In this document: one piece after another, positions 1-8,271 of the stretch
How positions within the stretch are numbered: the first letter of the stretch is position 1
Layout of the letters: every line of letters begins with the position of its first letter
From: Rhizobium albus
GTDB taxonomy: Bacteria; Pseudomonadota; Alphaproteobacteria; Rhizobiales; Rhizobiaceae
Assembly: GCA_030160035.1 (NCBI GenBank)
Contig: BSNO01000003.1
Location: 1,364,001-1,428,000, forward strand
Length of the DNA: 64,000 bases
Reading direction: 5' to 3'
Position numbers and translations under genes: made by a program
Notes under the pieces: model-generated
Database searches by the model: none
What the model was told of the DNA's origin: nothing
What the model saw: the letters and a program-made list of their open reading frames with translations, nothing else

Positions 1-291
1 TTCCGCTTCGGCCTCGGCAGCGAGCAGGGCCTGACGGTCGGCGAGCGGGATCTGGTAGTAGTCGGGATGAATTTCGGAGAAGGCGAGGAAGCCGTGGCGG
101 TTGCCGCCGTAGTCGACGAAGGCGGCCTGGAGTGACGGCTCTACGCGGGTGACCTTCGCGAGGTAGATATTGCCCCGCAGCTGCTTCTTATGCTGCGATT
201 CAAAATCGAATTCTTCTATGCGGCTGCCGCGAACGACAACGACACGCGTCTCTTCCTTGTGAGACGCGTCGATAAGCATTTTGTCTGCCAT
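1..291 (-). CDS. rne: Ribonuclease E/G, N-terminal part (runs off the window)
   Basis: Endoribonuclease of mRNA decay and rRNA processing, core of the degradosome. Only the first 97 codons are present; the rest lies left of base 1. The protein starts MADKMLIDASHKEETRVVVV, and the S1 RNA-binding domain begins near residue 35 with GNIYLAKVTRVEPSLQAAFV and GGNRHGFL, a pattern diagnostic of RNase E/G. The ATG at 291-289 matches the usual family start. It is divergent from the cell-wall amidase gene, with about 740 bp between the two starts. Identity is secure; RNase E rather than RNase G is inferred from the alphaproteobacterial N-terminus. Confidence 0.93.
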   Translation of the reverse strand, partial: MADKMLIDASHKEETRVVVVRGSRIEEFDFESQHKKQLRGNIYLAKVTRVEPSLQAAFVDYGGNRHGFLAFSEIHPDYYQIPLADRQALLAAEAEAE

Positions 292-1031
292 TGAACTTCT
301 GCTCCTCGGCAGCCGCGCAGCCGCGCGCCCGCCGCACCGTCAGGACACAAGGTCCGACGAAGAGGCGGGGCGACAGATTGCAGGGTGCCGGATGTCGATA
401 TTCTCGATCGATGACGCGGGGCGGAAGATTGGGTGTCGGCCAAAGCGCCGGTCGATGACCGCCTGCCTGTCCGCTCCACCGTTCCGAACCCGAATGTCAT
501 AAAGAAACCACGAGAATAATTGTTTCCTGAAAGGCCTCGTCGAGGCCGATGAAAATGCCCGATGCACAGGCGATGGGGTGGCCGATGGCCATTAACGAGA
601 CCCGGCGCAGCCGGGCGAACGCGATTCATGGTGAGGGAAATCGGGGCGGAAGGACGTCGGATGTACCCGGGTCGGCGCTACTGCGTTTTCGCCACAGTGT
701 CAGCCGCTGTCACGCCGGTCACTATCCCGTCATCGTCCCAATTCCTCTCTTTGCTTTTATGAATTCAAAGTTGATTAGGCAAGGAAATAAAAATGGGCGG
801 CAGGACGGGTTGAAGCGTCGGCTACGCCGAACAGCAAAGGTCCGGCGGTGGGAGCAGAGCGGCAGAAACGGGCCGTCAACCCTTCATTAACCATGTCGGC
901 GCAGTGTCGCAGCGCATATGGGCAGACGTTCCGGACTTGTGGTCCAGGCTCGCATCCTGCTAGCCCCATTGAAGCCACTGACATCCGCGACACGGCATCG
1001 TCTACGCCATGACCTGAGGAGGCAGACCGAG
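292..1031. other. 740-bp gene-free region between rne and the amidase gene
   Basis: No open frame here looks like a protein. On the minus strand this is the likely rne leader. It holds a short palindrome at 532-546 (GGCCTC, GTC, GAGGCC), AT-rich stretches near 500-530 and 745-800, and, nearer the amidase, a TCAA-N7-TTAACC CtrA-like motif at 876-892. Long structured 5' leaders that mediate feedback on RNase E are known in enterobacteria; whether this leader does the same is inference. I see no defined ncRNA. Confidence 0.5.
876..892. promoter_or_regulatory. Possible CtrA-binding site (imperfect)
   Basis: TCAA (876-879), seven bases, TTAACC (887-892): one mismatch to the alphaproteobacterial CtrA consensus TTAA-N7-TTAA. 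It lies about 140 bp upstream of the amidase ATG, and division-linked wall hydrolases are plausible CtrA targets. Short motifs like this also occur by chance. Confidence 0.3.
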
Positions 1032-2285
1032 ATGGACAGGACCCGAATGACCCGGTCTTTCTTGCGTGTGGTGGCCGCGATTTTGGCGTGTCTGACCATC
1101 CTGTCGCTGCCAGCCGCTGCTCAAGAGCGCGCCTCAGGGAGCCGTCATCTGGCTTTCGGCGCGCGTATCGCCGGCGACGAGTTGCGCACCCGCGTCGTCG
1201 TGGATTTCGAGACCGAACCTCAGTTCGAGGTGCATTACCTGAACGATCCCAAGCGGGTGATCATCGATCTGCCCGAGACGGTCTTCGCGTTCGACGAGGA
1301 TGCCCTGCCGCCGCGCGGCCTCTTCGAAATGATTCGCTATGGCGCCATGGGCCCTGGCCGATCGCGGATGGTGTTCACGGCCATCGGCCCCGTCGAGCTG
1401 GAGAACGCGATGGTCGAACCGCGCGAGGACGGCCGCGGCCATCGTTTCGTGTTCGACGCCGTCGCCACCAGCGATGAGGCATTCGCGTCGAATGTGCGCG
1501 GCCAGCAATGGCGCCAGGCAGGCGGCCCATCCGGAGCGCAGTCAGGCACGCAGGGTGTGACGGTCGGCGAGGGCGCAGGCGAGGCGCGCCCGTTCACCAT
1601 CGTTCTCGATCCCGGACATGGCGGCATCGATGCCGGTGCGAAGGGCCGAGCCGGTACGGACGAAAAGGACGTCACGCTTGCATTCGCCAAGGCGGTCGCG
1701 GCCGCTCTGGAGACGAGCGATGACATTCGGGTGGTGCTGACCCGTGACGACGACCGCTTCATCGCGCTTGGTGAACGTGTGCGCATTGCGCGCCAGCACA
1801 GTGCGGACCTGATGATGTCGATCCACGCCGATTCGATCAGACTGCCCGAAATCCGCGGCGCGACAGTCTACACCCTGTCTGACCGCGCCTCCGACGCCAT
1901 GGCGGCCGATCTCGCCCGTCGCGAAAACCGCGTGGACGAACTCGCCGGTGTCGCGACCGGCAGCGAAGATGAAGACGTGGTGGACATCCTGCTCGATCTG
2001 ACCAGGCGCGAAACCCAGGTCTTCTCGGTCGGTCTTGCCCGATCGGTCCTCGACAGGATGCGCGGGGAAATCCGGTTGATCAACAATCCGCATCGATTCG
2101 CGGGATTCTCCGTTCTGAGAGCTCCTGATGTGCCGTCGCTGCTGGTCGAACTTGGCTATCTGTCCAATGCAGAGGACGAGAAACTGCTGATCGACGAGGA
2201 GTGGCGCACCAAAACGGCGGGCCTCCTGGCGGATGCGATCAAATCCTTCCGAGCGCAGGTGTTCGCGGCTGCAAAAGATTTGTGA
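1032..2285 (+). CDS. N-acetylmuramoyl-L-alanine amidase (AMIN + Amidase_3)
   Basis: Periplasmic zinc amidase that cleaves the stem peptide from MurNAc, used in daughter-cell separation (AmiC-like). 417 aa. A signal peptide spans about residues 1-33 (hydrophobic stretch, then PAAAQE). An AMIN domain follows at about 40-140, then a low-complexity linker, then the catalytic domain from about 185. Zinc or catalytic residues sit in DPGHGGIDAG (His196), SIHADS (His265) and LLVELGYLSN (Glu373). The open frame extends upstream to 918, but the ATG at 1032 is preferred because AGGAGG lies about ten bases before it and the signal peptide begins there. It is followed by PBP1a on the same strand, a common wall-synthesis pairing in rhizobia. 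Confidence 0.93.
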   Translation: MDRTRMTRSFLRVVAAILACLTILSLPAAAQERASGSRHLAFGARIAGDELRTRVVVDFETEPQFEVHYLNDPKRVIIDLPETVFAFDEDALPPRGLFEMIRYGAMGPGRSRMVFTAIGPVELENAMVEPREDGRGHRFVFDAVATSDEAFASNVRGQQWRQAGGPSGAQSGTQGVTVGEGAGEARPFTIVLDPGHGGIDAGAKGRAGTDEKDVTLAFAKAVAAALETSDDIRVVLTRDDDRFIALGERVRIARQHSADLMMSIHADSIRLPEIRGATVYTLSDRASDAMAADLARRENRVDELAGVATGSEDEDVVDILLDLTRRETQVFSVGLARSVLDRMRGEIRLINNPHRFAGFSVLRAPDVPSLLVELGYLSNAEDEKLLIDEEWRTKTAGLLADAIKSFRAQVFAAAKDL

Positions 2286-2471
2286 ATGAAGCTGGGCCGC
2301 GATATGCTGTGGCCAACTGGAAACACGTTCCATCCATTCGGTTCGATAGCGACGTCTGAGGGGCCATAAGCCCTATTTTGCGCACATTCCGCGGGGTAGG
2401 TCGGGACAACGACATGCGCCGTTCGAATGGCAGCAGTCGAATGAGAAACGAACAGGCTCGGCAGACGCGAT

Positions 2472-4931
2472 ATGATCAGACTGATTGGCTATTTCTTCGG
2501 AATCGGCACCATTTTCGCCCTTATCGCCGCAGCCGCCGTCGCCTGGTACGTCGTCAACGTGACCGAGGACCTTCCGGACTACGAAGTTCTGGCGAACTAC
2601 GAGCCGCCCGTGACGACGCGGTTTCATGCCGCTTCGGGCGAGCTTATGGCCGAATATGCGCGCGAACGTCGGCTCTTCCTGCCGATCCAGGCCATTCCGG
2701 ATCGGGTAAAGGCAGCGTTTTTGTCCGCAGAAGACAAGAATTTCTACTCGCATCCCGGCATCGACCCCATCGGTCTTGCCCGCGCCATCGTAGTCAACGT
2801 GCAGAACCTCGGTTCGGGTCGGCGGCCGGTTGGTGCGTCCACGATCACGCAGCAGGTCGCCAAGAACTTCCTCCTGAGCGCCGATCAGACGATCGACCGC
2901 AAGGTCAAGGAAGCGATTCTCTCGTTTCGCATCGAGCAGGCCTATTCGAAGGACCGCATCCTCGAACTCTATTTGAACGAGATCTTCTTCGGCTACGGCG
3001 CCTACGGTATCGCCGGTGCGGCGCTGTCCTATTTCGACAAATCCGTGAATGAGCTGACGATCGCAGAAGCCGCCTATCTCGCAGCGTTGCCGAAAGCGCC
3101 TTCCAACTATCATCCCTTCCGGCAGACCGAGCGCGCCATCGAGCGCCGCGATTGGGTCGTCGATCGGATGCTCGAGAACGGCTATATCAGCGTGGAGGAA
3201 GCACGCGAGGCGAAGGCATCTCCGCTGGGTGTCGAGCCGTCCACCGGCAATTCCACGCTCTTTGCGTCCGATTATTTCGCCGAGGAAGTCCGTCGCCAGA
3301 TCATTTCACGCTACGGCCAGGATGCCCTCTACGAAGGTGGCCTTTCGGTCCGCACGACGCTGAACCCGCAGATGCAGATCGCCGCCCGCCAGGCGCTGCA
3401 CGACGGTCTGATTGCCTATGACGAAAGCCGCGGCTTCCGCGGCCCGGTCGATACGGTCGACATCTCGGGCGACTGGGGCGTCGCGATGGCGGAAATCAAC
3501 GAGTTGAGCGATGTTCCGGAATGGAAGCTCGGTGTCGTGCTCGAAGCGAATGACGCAGGTGCCACGATCGGTCTCAAGCCGCGCCCCACGGGCTCCGGCG
3601 AAGTCGGTGAGGATCGCGAGACGATCACGCTGCCGGCTGCCGGCATGGAGTGGGCCTACCGCATGAACATTGACGGACAGTCGTCCACCGCGCGCAGCCC
3701 GGCCGGCGTCCTCAATCCCGGCGACGTGGTGTTCGTCGAGGAGATGGATGGCGAGAATGCTGGCTGGCGCCTGCGCCAGCCGCCGGAAGTGCAGGGCGCG
3801 CTCGTCGCGATGGACCCGCATACCGGCCGCGTGCTTGCTCTGGCAGGGGGCTTTTCCTACGCCCAGTCGGAATTTAACCGCGCCACGCAGGCAATGCGCC
3901 AGCCCGGCTCGGCCTTCAAGCCGTTCGTGTACGCTGCAGCGCTCGACAATGGCTATACACCGGCGTCGGTGGTGATGGACGCGCCGATCGAAGTCGTCTC
4001 CGGCAACGAGATCTGGCGTCCGAAGAACTACGGTGGCGATGCGGCCGGACCTTCGACGCTCCGCCTCGGGATCGAGCGCTCGCGCAATCTCATGACCGTG
4101 CGCCTTGCCCAGGACATGGGCATGGATCTAGTCGCCGAGTATTCGGAGCGCTTCGGCATCTACGACAACCTCATGCCCTATCTGCCGATGTCGCTTGGCG
4201 CCGGCGAAACCACGGTGCTGAGGCTTGTCAGCGCCTATTCGGTCATCGCGAATGGCGGCAAGGCCATTGAGCCTTCGCTGATCGACCGCGTGCAGGATCG
4301 CTATGGACGGACTGTATTCCGTCACGAAGAGCGCGTGTGCGAGACCTGCGCTGCCAACGAATGGCAGGGCCAGGAAGAGCCGGTGATCGCCGATAACCGC
4401 CAGCAGGTGCTCGACCCGATGACGGCCTATCAGATGACCTCGATGCTGGAAGGCGTCGTGACCCGCGGAACAGCGGCGAGCGCCGTCAATCTCGGCCGTC
4501 CGACCGCTGGCAAGACGGGCACGACCAATGAAGAGCGCGATGCGTGGTTCGTCGGCTACACGCCCGACCTCGTGACCGGCGTCTACATGGGCTTCGACAA
4601 TCCGCGTCCGATGGGCCGTGGATCGACAGGCGGTGGGCTTGCTGCTCCGATCTTCAACGCGTTCATGAACGATGTGCTCGAAGGCGTGCCACCGGCCGAC
4701 TTCCGCATCCCCGAAGGCTTGAACCTCATTGCCATCGACCGCCGCACCGGCATGGCATCGAACGGGCAGGGCGGCGACGTGATCATGGAAGCATTCAAGC
4801 CGGGCACGGGCCCTGCTCAGGACTTCTTCGTCATCGGCAACCTGGACAGCTATCAGTCGAGCGAGGAGATCATCCAGTCCTCGCCACAGGCCAACCGTGC
4901 CGTGACCTCCGGTGCCGGCGGCCTTTACTGA
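2472..4931 (+). CDS. mrcA: Penicillin-binding protein 1A (class A)
   Basis: Bifunctional peptidoglycan synthase: glycosyltransferase (GT51) plus transpeptidase, anchored in the inner membrane. 819 aa. The N-terminal membrane anchor is about residues 4-28. The GT51 domain has the catalytic EDKNFYSHPG (Glu87), then STITQQVAKN, RKVKEA and ELYLNEIFFG. An OB-like insert lies between the two catalytic domains. The transpeptidase has the nucleophile in GSAFKPF (Ser480, Lys483), SRN, and KTGTT at 681-685. The length fits alphaproteobacterial PBP1a. The 186-bp gap from the amidase gene shows no gene or clear terminator, so co-transcription is possible. Confidence 0.96.
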   Translation: MIRLIGYFFGIGTIFALIAAAAVAWYVVNVTEDLPDYEVLANYEPPVTTRFHAASGELMAEYARERRLFLPIQAIPDRVKAAFLSAEDKNFYSHPGIDPIGLARAIVVNVQNLGSGRRPVGASTITQQVAKNFLLSADQTIDRKVKEAILSFRIEQAYSKDRILELYLNEIFFGYGAYGIAGAALSYFDKSVNELTIAEAAYLAALPKAPSNYHPFRQTERAIERRDWVVDRMLENGYISVEEAREAKASPLGVEPSTGNSTLFASDYFAEEVRRQIISRYGQDALYEGGLSVRTTLNPQMQIAARQALHDGLIAYDESRGFRGPVDTVDISGDWGVAMAEINELSDVPEWKLGVVLEANDAGATIGLKPRPTGSGEVGEDRETITLPAAGMEWAYRMNIDGQSSTARSPAGVLNPGDVVFVEEMDGENAGWRLRQPPEVQGALVAMDPHTGRVLALAGGFSYAQSEFNRATQAMRQPGSAFKPFVYAAALDNGYTPASVVMDAPIEVVSGNEIWRPKNYGGDAAGPSTLRLGIERSRNLMTVRLAQDMGMDLVAEYSERFGIYDNLMPYLPMSLGAGETTVLRLVSAYSVIANGGKAIEPSLIDRVQDRYGRTVFRHEERVCETCAANEWQGQEEPVIADNRQQVLDPMTAYQMTSMLEGVVTRGTAASAVNLGRPTAGKTGTTNEERDAWFVGYTPDLVTGVYMGFDNPRPMGRGSTGGGLAAPIFNAFMNDVLEGVPPADFRIPEGLNLIAIDRRTGMASNGQGGDVIMEAFKPGTGPAQDFFVIGNLDSYQSSEEIIQSSPQANRAVTSGAGGLY

Positions 4932-4973
4932 GCCGCCACGCGCAGTCCGGGTCAGTCTGTTGACCTGAAGACC

Positions 4974-5002
4974 TTTACAGGCCGGAGCCTCGTGACTAGG
5001 TT
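4974..5002 (+). promoter_or_regulatory. Possible sigma-70 promoter of prfB
   Basis: TTTACA (4974-4979), 17 bases, TAGGTT (4997-5002), about 50 bp before the prfB ATG. Spacing is optimal, but each hexamer is only a partial consensus match. Confidence 0.35.
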
Positions 5003-5052
5003 CCGGCCACGAAACGACAAATCCCAATCGACACGCAGGAAGAAGCACGCCA

Positions 5053-6181
5053 ATGCGCTCCGAAACCGCATCCGTCGTCGACGACATCAAGCAGGGGTTG
5101 GCCCTGCTGAGGAGGCATCTTTGACTGGGATCAATCCGTCAAACGCCTAGACTACCTCAATCACAAATCCGAAGACGCAGCCCTCTGGAACGATCCGATG
5201 GAAGCCCAGAAGTTGATGCGCGAGCGTCAGTCTCTGGAAGATTCCATCACCGGCATCCGGGCGCTCGAAACGTCGCTTGAAGACAATCTCGGTCTCATCG
5301 AACTCGGTGAGGAAGAGGGCGACGATGGCGTGGTGCGTGAGGCCGAGCAACTCCTTAAGGAGATGCGCGCCGAACTCGATCGACGCCAGATCGAAGCGCT
5401 GCTCGCCGGCGAGGCCGACAGCAACGACACCTACCTCGAAATTCACTCCGGCGCCGGCGGCACAGAGAGCCAGGACTGGGCGAACATGCTTTTGCGCATG
5501 TACACGCGCTGGGCCGAGCGGCGGAAGTTCAAGGTCGAGGTCATGGAAGTGCATGACGGCGAAGAAGCGGGCATCAAGTCCGCGACGCTGTTGATCAAGG
5601 GCCACAATGCCTATGGCTGGCTGAAAACCGAGTCGGGCGTGCATCGCCTCGTCCGTATATCGCCGTTCGACAGCCAGGCGCGCCGTCACACGTCGTTTTC
5701 GAGCGTCTGGGTCTATCCCGTCATCGACGATACGATCCAGATCGAGATCAACGAAAGCGACTGTCGCATCGATACCTATCGCTCGTCGGGCGCTGGCGGA
5801 CAGCACGTCAACACGACCGACTCGGCCGTGCGTATCACGCATATGCCGAGTGGCATCGTGGTGCAGTGCCAGCAGGAGCGCTCGCAGCACAAGAACCGCG
5901 AAAAAGCCTGGAACATGCTGCGCGCTCGTCTTTACGAAGCTGAGCTAAAGCGTCGGGAAGAAGCGGCAAGCGCCACCGAAGCGACGAAGACGGAGATCGG
6001 CTGGGGCCACCAGATCCGTTCTTACGTGCTGCAGCCTTACCAGCTGGTCAAGGATCTGCGCACCGGGGTGGAGAGCACCAACCCGCAGGAAGTGCTGGAT
6101 GGCTCGGTTGACGCCTTCATGGAAGCAGCGCTCGCGCATCGCGTCCATGGCGGCGACGAGACGATCGAAGACGTCGACTGA
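5053..6181 (+). CDS. prfB: Peptide chain release factor 2, with programmed +1 frameshift
   Basis: RF2 ends translation at UGA and UAA. The gene is in two frames. The ATG at 5053 opens 23 codons ending CAT CTT, then an in-frame TGA at 5122-5124. Reading resumes one base later at GAC (5123) and continues as [13 protein letters not shown] to the stop at 6181, giving 375 aa. The shift site has all elements known from E. coli: an internal AGGAGG three bases before CTT TGA C. The tripeptide anticodon SPF (in [15 protein letters not shown]) and the catalytic GGQ (in [14 protein letters not shown]) are intact. A naive call would begin at the ATG at 5198 and lose about 50 residues. The upstream GGAAG is a moderate ribosome-binding site. 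Confidence 0.96.
5111..5125 (+). promoter_or_regulatory. Programmed +1 ribosomal frameshift site of prfB
   Basis: AGGAGG, CAT, CTT, TGA, C: an internal Shine-Dalgarno three bases from the slippery CUU, then the UGA stop followed by C, a poor termination context. When RF2 is scarce, ribosomes pause at UGA and slip forward one base, which makes more RF2. Spacing and core match the E. coli paradigm. Confidence 0.95.
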
Positions 6182-6202
6182 ATATATCCTACTCGAACGG
6201 CG

Positions 6203-6721
6203 TCAGTTGCTGGCGCCGTTCAGCGTCAACTCGCCAAACTCGTCTACGAAGAGTTCGAGCATATCGGGCTCCGGCGCATTGGGCGCGTCCTTGATATAGA
6301 TGAAGGCAGCAAAACCCGGTGAGGCCGAAATGCCGGTCGAGTTTTCCGGCCGGATGTCGGTGATGTAGCCCGAGCGCTCGGTGACTTCAGTGATTTCGGT
6401 GGTTTCCAGAAGCTCGGGACCGTTTTCGGTCAATGCAACGCGCTGGAGATAGAGGCGCGAGCTGTTGTCTTCACTGCGGATCGCCAAAGCCCGATAATAG
6501 CCGCGCTGATCTGGTTCGGCGTCTGCCGGGGCCTCGGCCTCGCCTTCGGTGGTTTCCCCTGCCGCTTCGATCGTTTGCCAGAAGCCGCCGCTGACCACGA
6601 ACAGCAGGCGAGGTGAAAGACCTTCCGCCAGATCCGAGGGTTCCTGCGCAAACACGGCCATGGGTCCCGCAACTGCAAGAGCAACTGCCAGTGCCAGCGC
6701 GTGGATTGGTCGTTTCAACAT
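6203..6721 (-). CDS. Exported protein of unknown function
   Basis: 172 aa. I do not recognise a family. A signal peptide is clear (MLKRPIHALALAVALAVAGP, then AVFAQE). The mature part is acidic, with an early conserved-looking stretch LLFVVSGGFWQTIE, an Ala/Glu/Pro-rich linker at about residues 60-75, and a beta-rich C-terminal half (YYRALAIRSED, RLYLQRVALTENGPELLETTEI, FAAFIYIKDAP). The frame is open further upstream, but CAGGAGG sits 12 bases before the ATG at 6721; a GTG at 6724 is an alternative. Convergent with prfB (21-bp gap) and divergent from the DUF4168 gene. Confidence 0.7.
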   Translation of the reverse strand: MLKRPIHALALAVALAVAGPMAVFAQEPSDLAEGLSPRLLFVVSGGFWQTIEAAGETTEGEAEAPADAEPDQRGYYRALAIRSEDNSSRLYLQRVALTENGPELLETTEITEVTERSGYITDIRPENSTGISASPGFAAFIYIKDAPNAPEPDMLELFVDEFGELTLNGASN

Positions 6722-7046
6722 CACTGCTGGCATCCTCCTGAAGCGTCCAGTCTCCGGAAGATATGCTGCAATGATGACAGTTCTCAAGTCACGCGTCGTT
6801 AGCTGTTGTCGGAAGTAATTCGAGATACTGTTAAAGCTCCACTTCATCTTCGCGGGCGGTTGGGAAATTATTGTTTCCCGGATTGGCTGAACGTGACGGT
6901 CTGAGCGCCGTTTGTGGATGCCAACGGGTGGTTATGCGGGTCGCGGATCAATAGGTTGTTCAGTGTCGCTGTCGCTTCGCACTCAGTGCGTGCGGCACAA
7001 TTCTATCAAGTTGCTGATACGCGACGAGATGAAAGGGAACGACCTT
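6722..7046. other. 325-bp divergent promoter region
   Basis: Lies between an exported protein (minus) and the DUF4168 protein (plus). No gene seen. It holds a short perfect inverted repeat at 6862-6879 (GGGAAA, six bases, TTTCCC) and, at 6888-6912, TGAAC-N16-CGTT, one base off the EcfG general-stress promoter consensus and oriented toward the DUF4168 gene. Confidence 0.45.
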
Positions 7047-7460
7047 ATGATGATCAAAAGATATTCGATCATGGCGCTTGCAGCTGTAAGCTTGGCACTG
7101 CCAGCGACGGGCCTTGCCGTTGCACAGGAGGCGATGCCGGCGCAGCCTCAGACTGAGCAGCCCATGACTGAACAGTATTCCGACGAGACGCTTCGGTCTT
7201 TCGCGACAGCGTTCCTGCAGGTGGACGAAGTCAATCGCGAATACACGCCACGCCTGCAGGAGGCGACGACACCCGAAGAGCAGGAGCAGATCCAGGCGGA
7301 AGCCAGCCAGCAGATGGTGAGCATCGTCGAAGAGTCGGACGTCACGGTGCAGGAATACACGTCAATCATGCAGGCGGCCCAGGCCGATCCGGCTTTGGCC
7401 GAAAAGCTGACCCAGTACATCGGCGAAGCATCGGACGGCGCCCCGGCGCCGGCGCAATAA
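7047..7460 (+). CDS. DUF4168-like exported protein
   Basis: 137 aa. The signal peptide is MMIKRYSIMALAAVSLALPA, then AVAQE. The mature protein is a helical, Gln/Glu-rich domain: SDETLRSFATAFLQVDEVNR, EEQEQIQAEASQQMV, YTSIMQAAQADPALAEKL. That pattern of a helical repeat around a variable loop matches the DUF4168 family of small periplasmic proteins with no known function. The start at 7047 has AAAGGGAA at good spacing; the frame is open upstream to 6912 without coding character. A near-consensus EcfG motif about 135 bp upstream hints at stress control, which is unproven. Confidence 0.75.
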   Translation: MMIKRYSIMALAAVSLALPATGLAVAQEAMPAQPQTEQPMTEQYSDETLRSFATAFLQVDEVNREYTPRLQEATTPEEQEQIQAEASQQMVSIVEESDVTVQEYTSIMQAAQADPALAEKLTQYIGEASDGAPAPAQ

Positions 7461-7557
7461 CAACGACGGCCTCAAGAAAAGCGGGTCGAGTTTCGGTCCG
7501 AGGACTTCTCCCACTCGGGTCGTCGAGCGGCTGCCGGATACGTCCGGCGGCCGTTTT

Positions 7558-8193
7558 CTATGATCGAAGCGGGATGTCGATCGAGCCCACCCCGTCGATC
7601 ACGAACTGCACCGCAAGCGCTGCGAGAATGACGCCCAGCAATCGGGTAAGGATCATGCGGCCGGTGGCGCCCAGAAAGCGATCCAGCCGCTCGGCGACCA
7701 CCAGCGTGCCGAACAGGATCAGGACGCAAATGAGGATCACGCCGACGAGTTCGGCGCGCTCGATCGGTCCCTGAAAAGAGCCGGAAAGCAGGATGATCGC
7801 CGAAATCGCGCCTGGCCCCGCAACGAGTGGAATTGCCAGCGGAAAGACGGCGATGTTGGAGATATGGTCCTGCGTGATGGCGCGTTCCGCGGTTGTCTCG
7901 TGCCGCTCCTGCCGCTTCTCAAAAATCATCTCGAAGGCGATCCAGAAAAGAAGCAGCCCGCCAGCGATGCGGAAGGCGCCGAGCGTGATACCGAGCAGCG
8001 AGAGAATGGCGGAACCGGTGACGGCGAACAGGCTGAGGAGGACTGCGGCGATGATGCAGCCACGCAGCGCAACCTGAAAGCGCTGCGCCCTGTTCATGCC
8101 GTTGGTCAGGCCGAGAAAGATCGGCGCGAGACCCGGCGGATCGATGAGGACGATGATGGTCGCCAACGCATTGAGGAGAAGATCGTAGTTCAT
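7558..8193 (-). CDS. MarC family (UPF0056) integral membrane protein
   Basis: 211 aa with six predicted membrane helices. Family marks are the N-terminal LLLNALATIIVLIDPPGLAPIF-type segment (residues 5-26), FEKRQERHE in the central loop, and the second repeat FPLAIPLVAGPGAISAII. MarC proteins have no established substrate; the old multiple-antibiotic-resistance label was withdrawn for E. coli MarC. The ATG at 8193 fits the family start. It lies just downstream of gltA on the same strand but behind the strong gltA terminator, so it is probably transcribed separately. Confidence 0.9.
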   Translation of the reverse strand: MNYDLLLNALATIIVLIDPPGLAPIFLGLTNGMNRAQRFQVALRGCIIAAVLLSLFAVTGSAILSLLGITLGAFRIAGGLLLFWIAFEMIFEKRQERHETTAERAITQDHISNIAVFPLAIPLVAGPGAISAIILLSGSFQGPIERAELVGVILICVLILFGTLVVAERLDRFLGATGRMILTRLLGVILAALAVQFVIDGVGSIDIPLRS

Positions 8194-8208
8194 CGCGCGG
8201 CTCTCATC

Positions 8209-8247
8209 AAAAAAGAAAACGGCGGAAGCGCTGGATGCGCTCCCGCC
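8209..8247 (-). terminator. Rho-independent terminator of gltA
   Basis: On the minus strand an 11-bp GC-rich stem (arms 8237-8247 and 8221-8231, one mismatch) with a 5-base loop is followed by a T-rich run (8209-8219). It sits 25 bp after the gltA stop and overlaps the start region of the MarC gene. Confidence 0.88.
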
Positions 8248-8271
8248 GCCGATGGCAGTATCTTGGACGAC

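Noticed and set aside
5198-6181. Truncated prfB starting at the ATG at 5198
   Set aside because: The upstream frame, slippery CTT TGA C and internal AGGAGG show a full-length frameshifted RF2.
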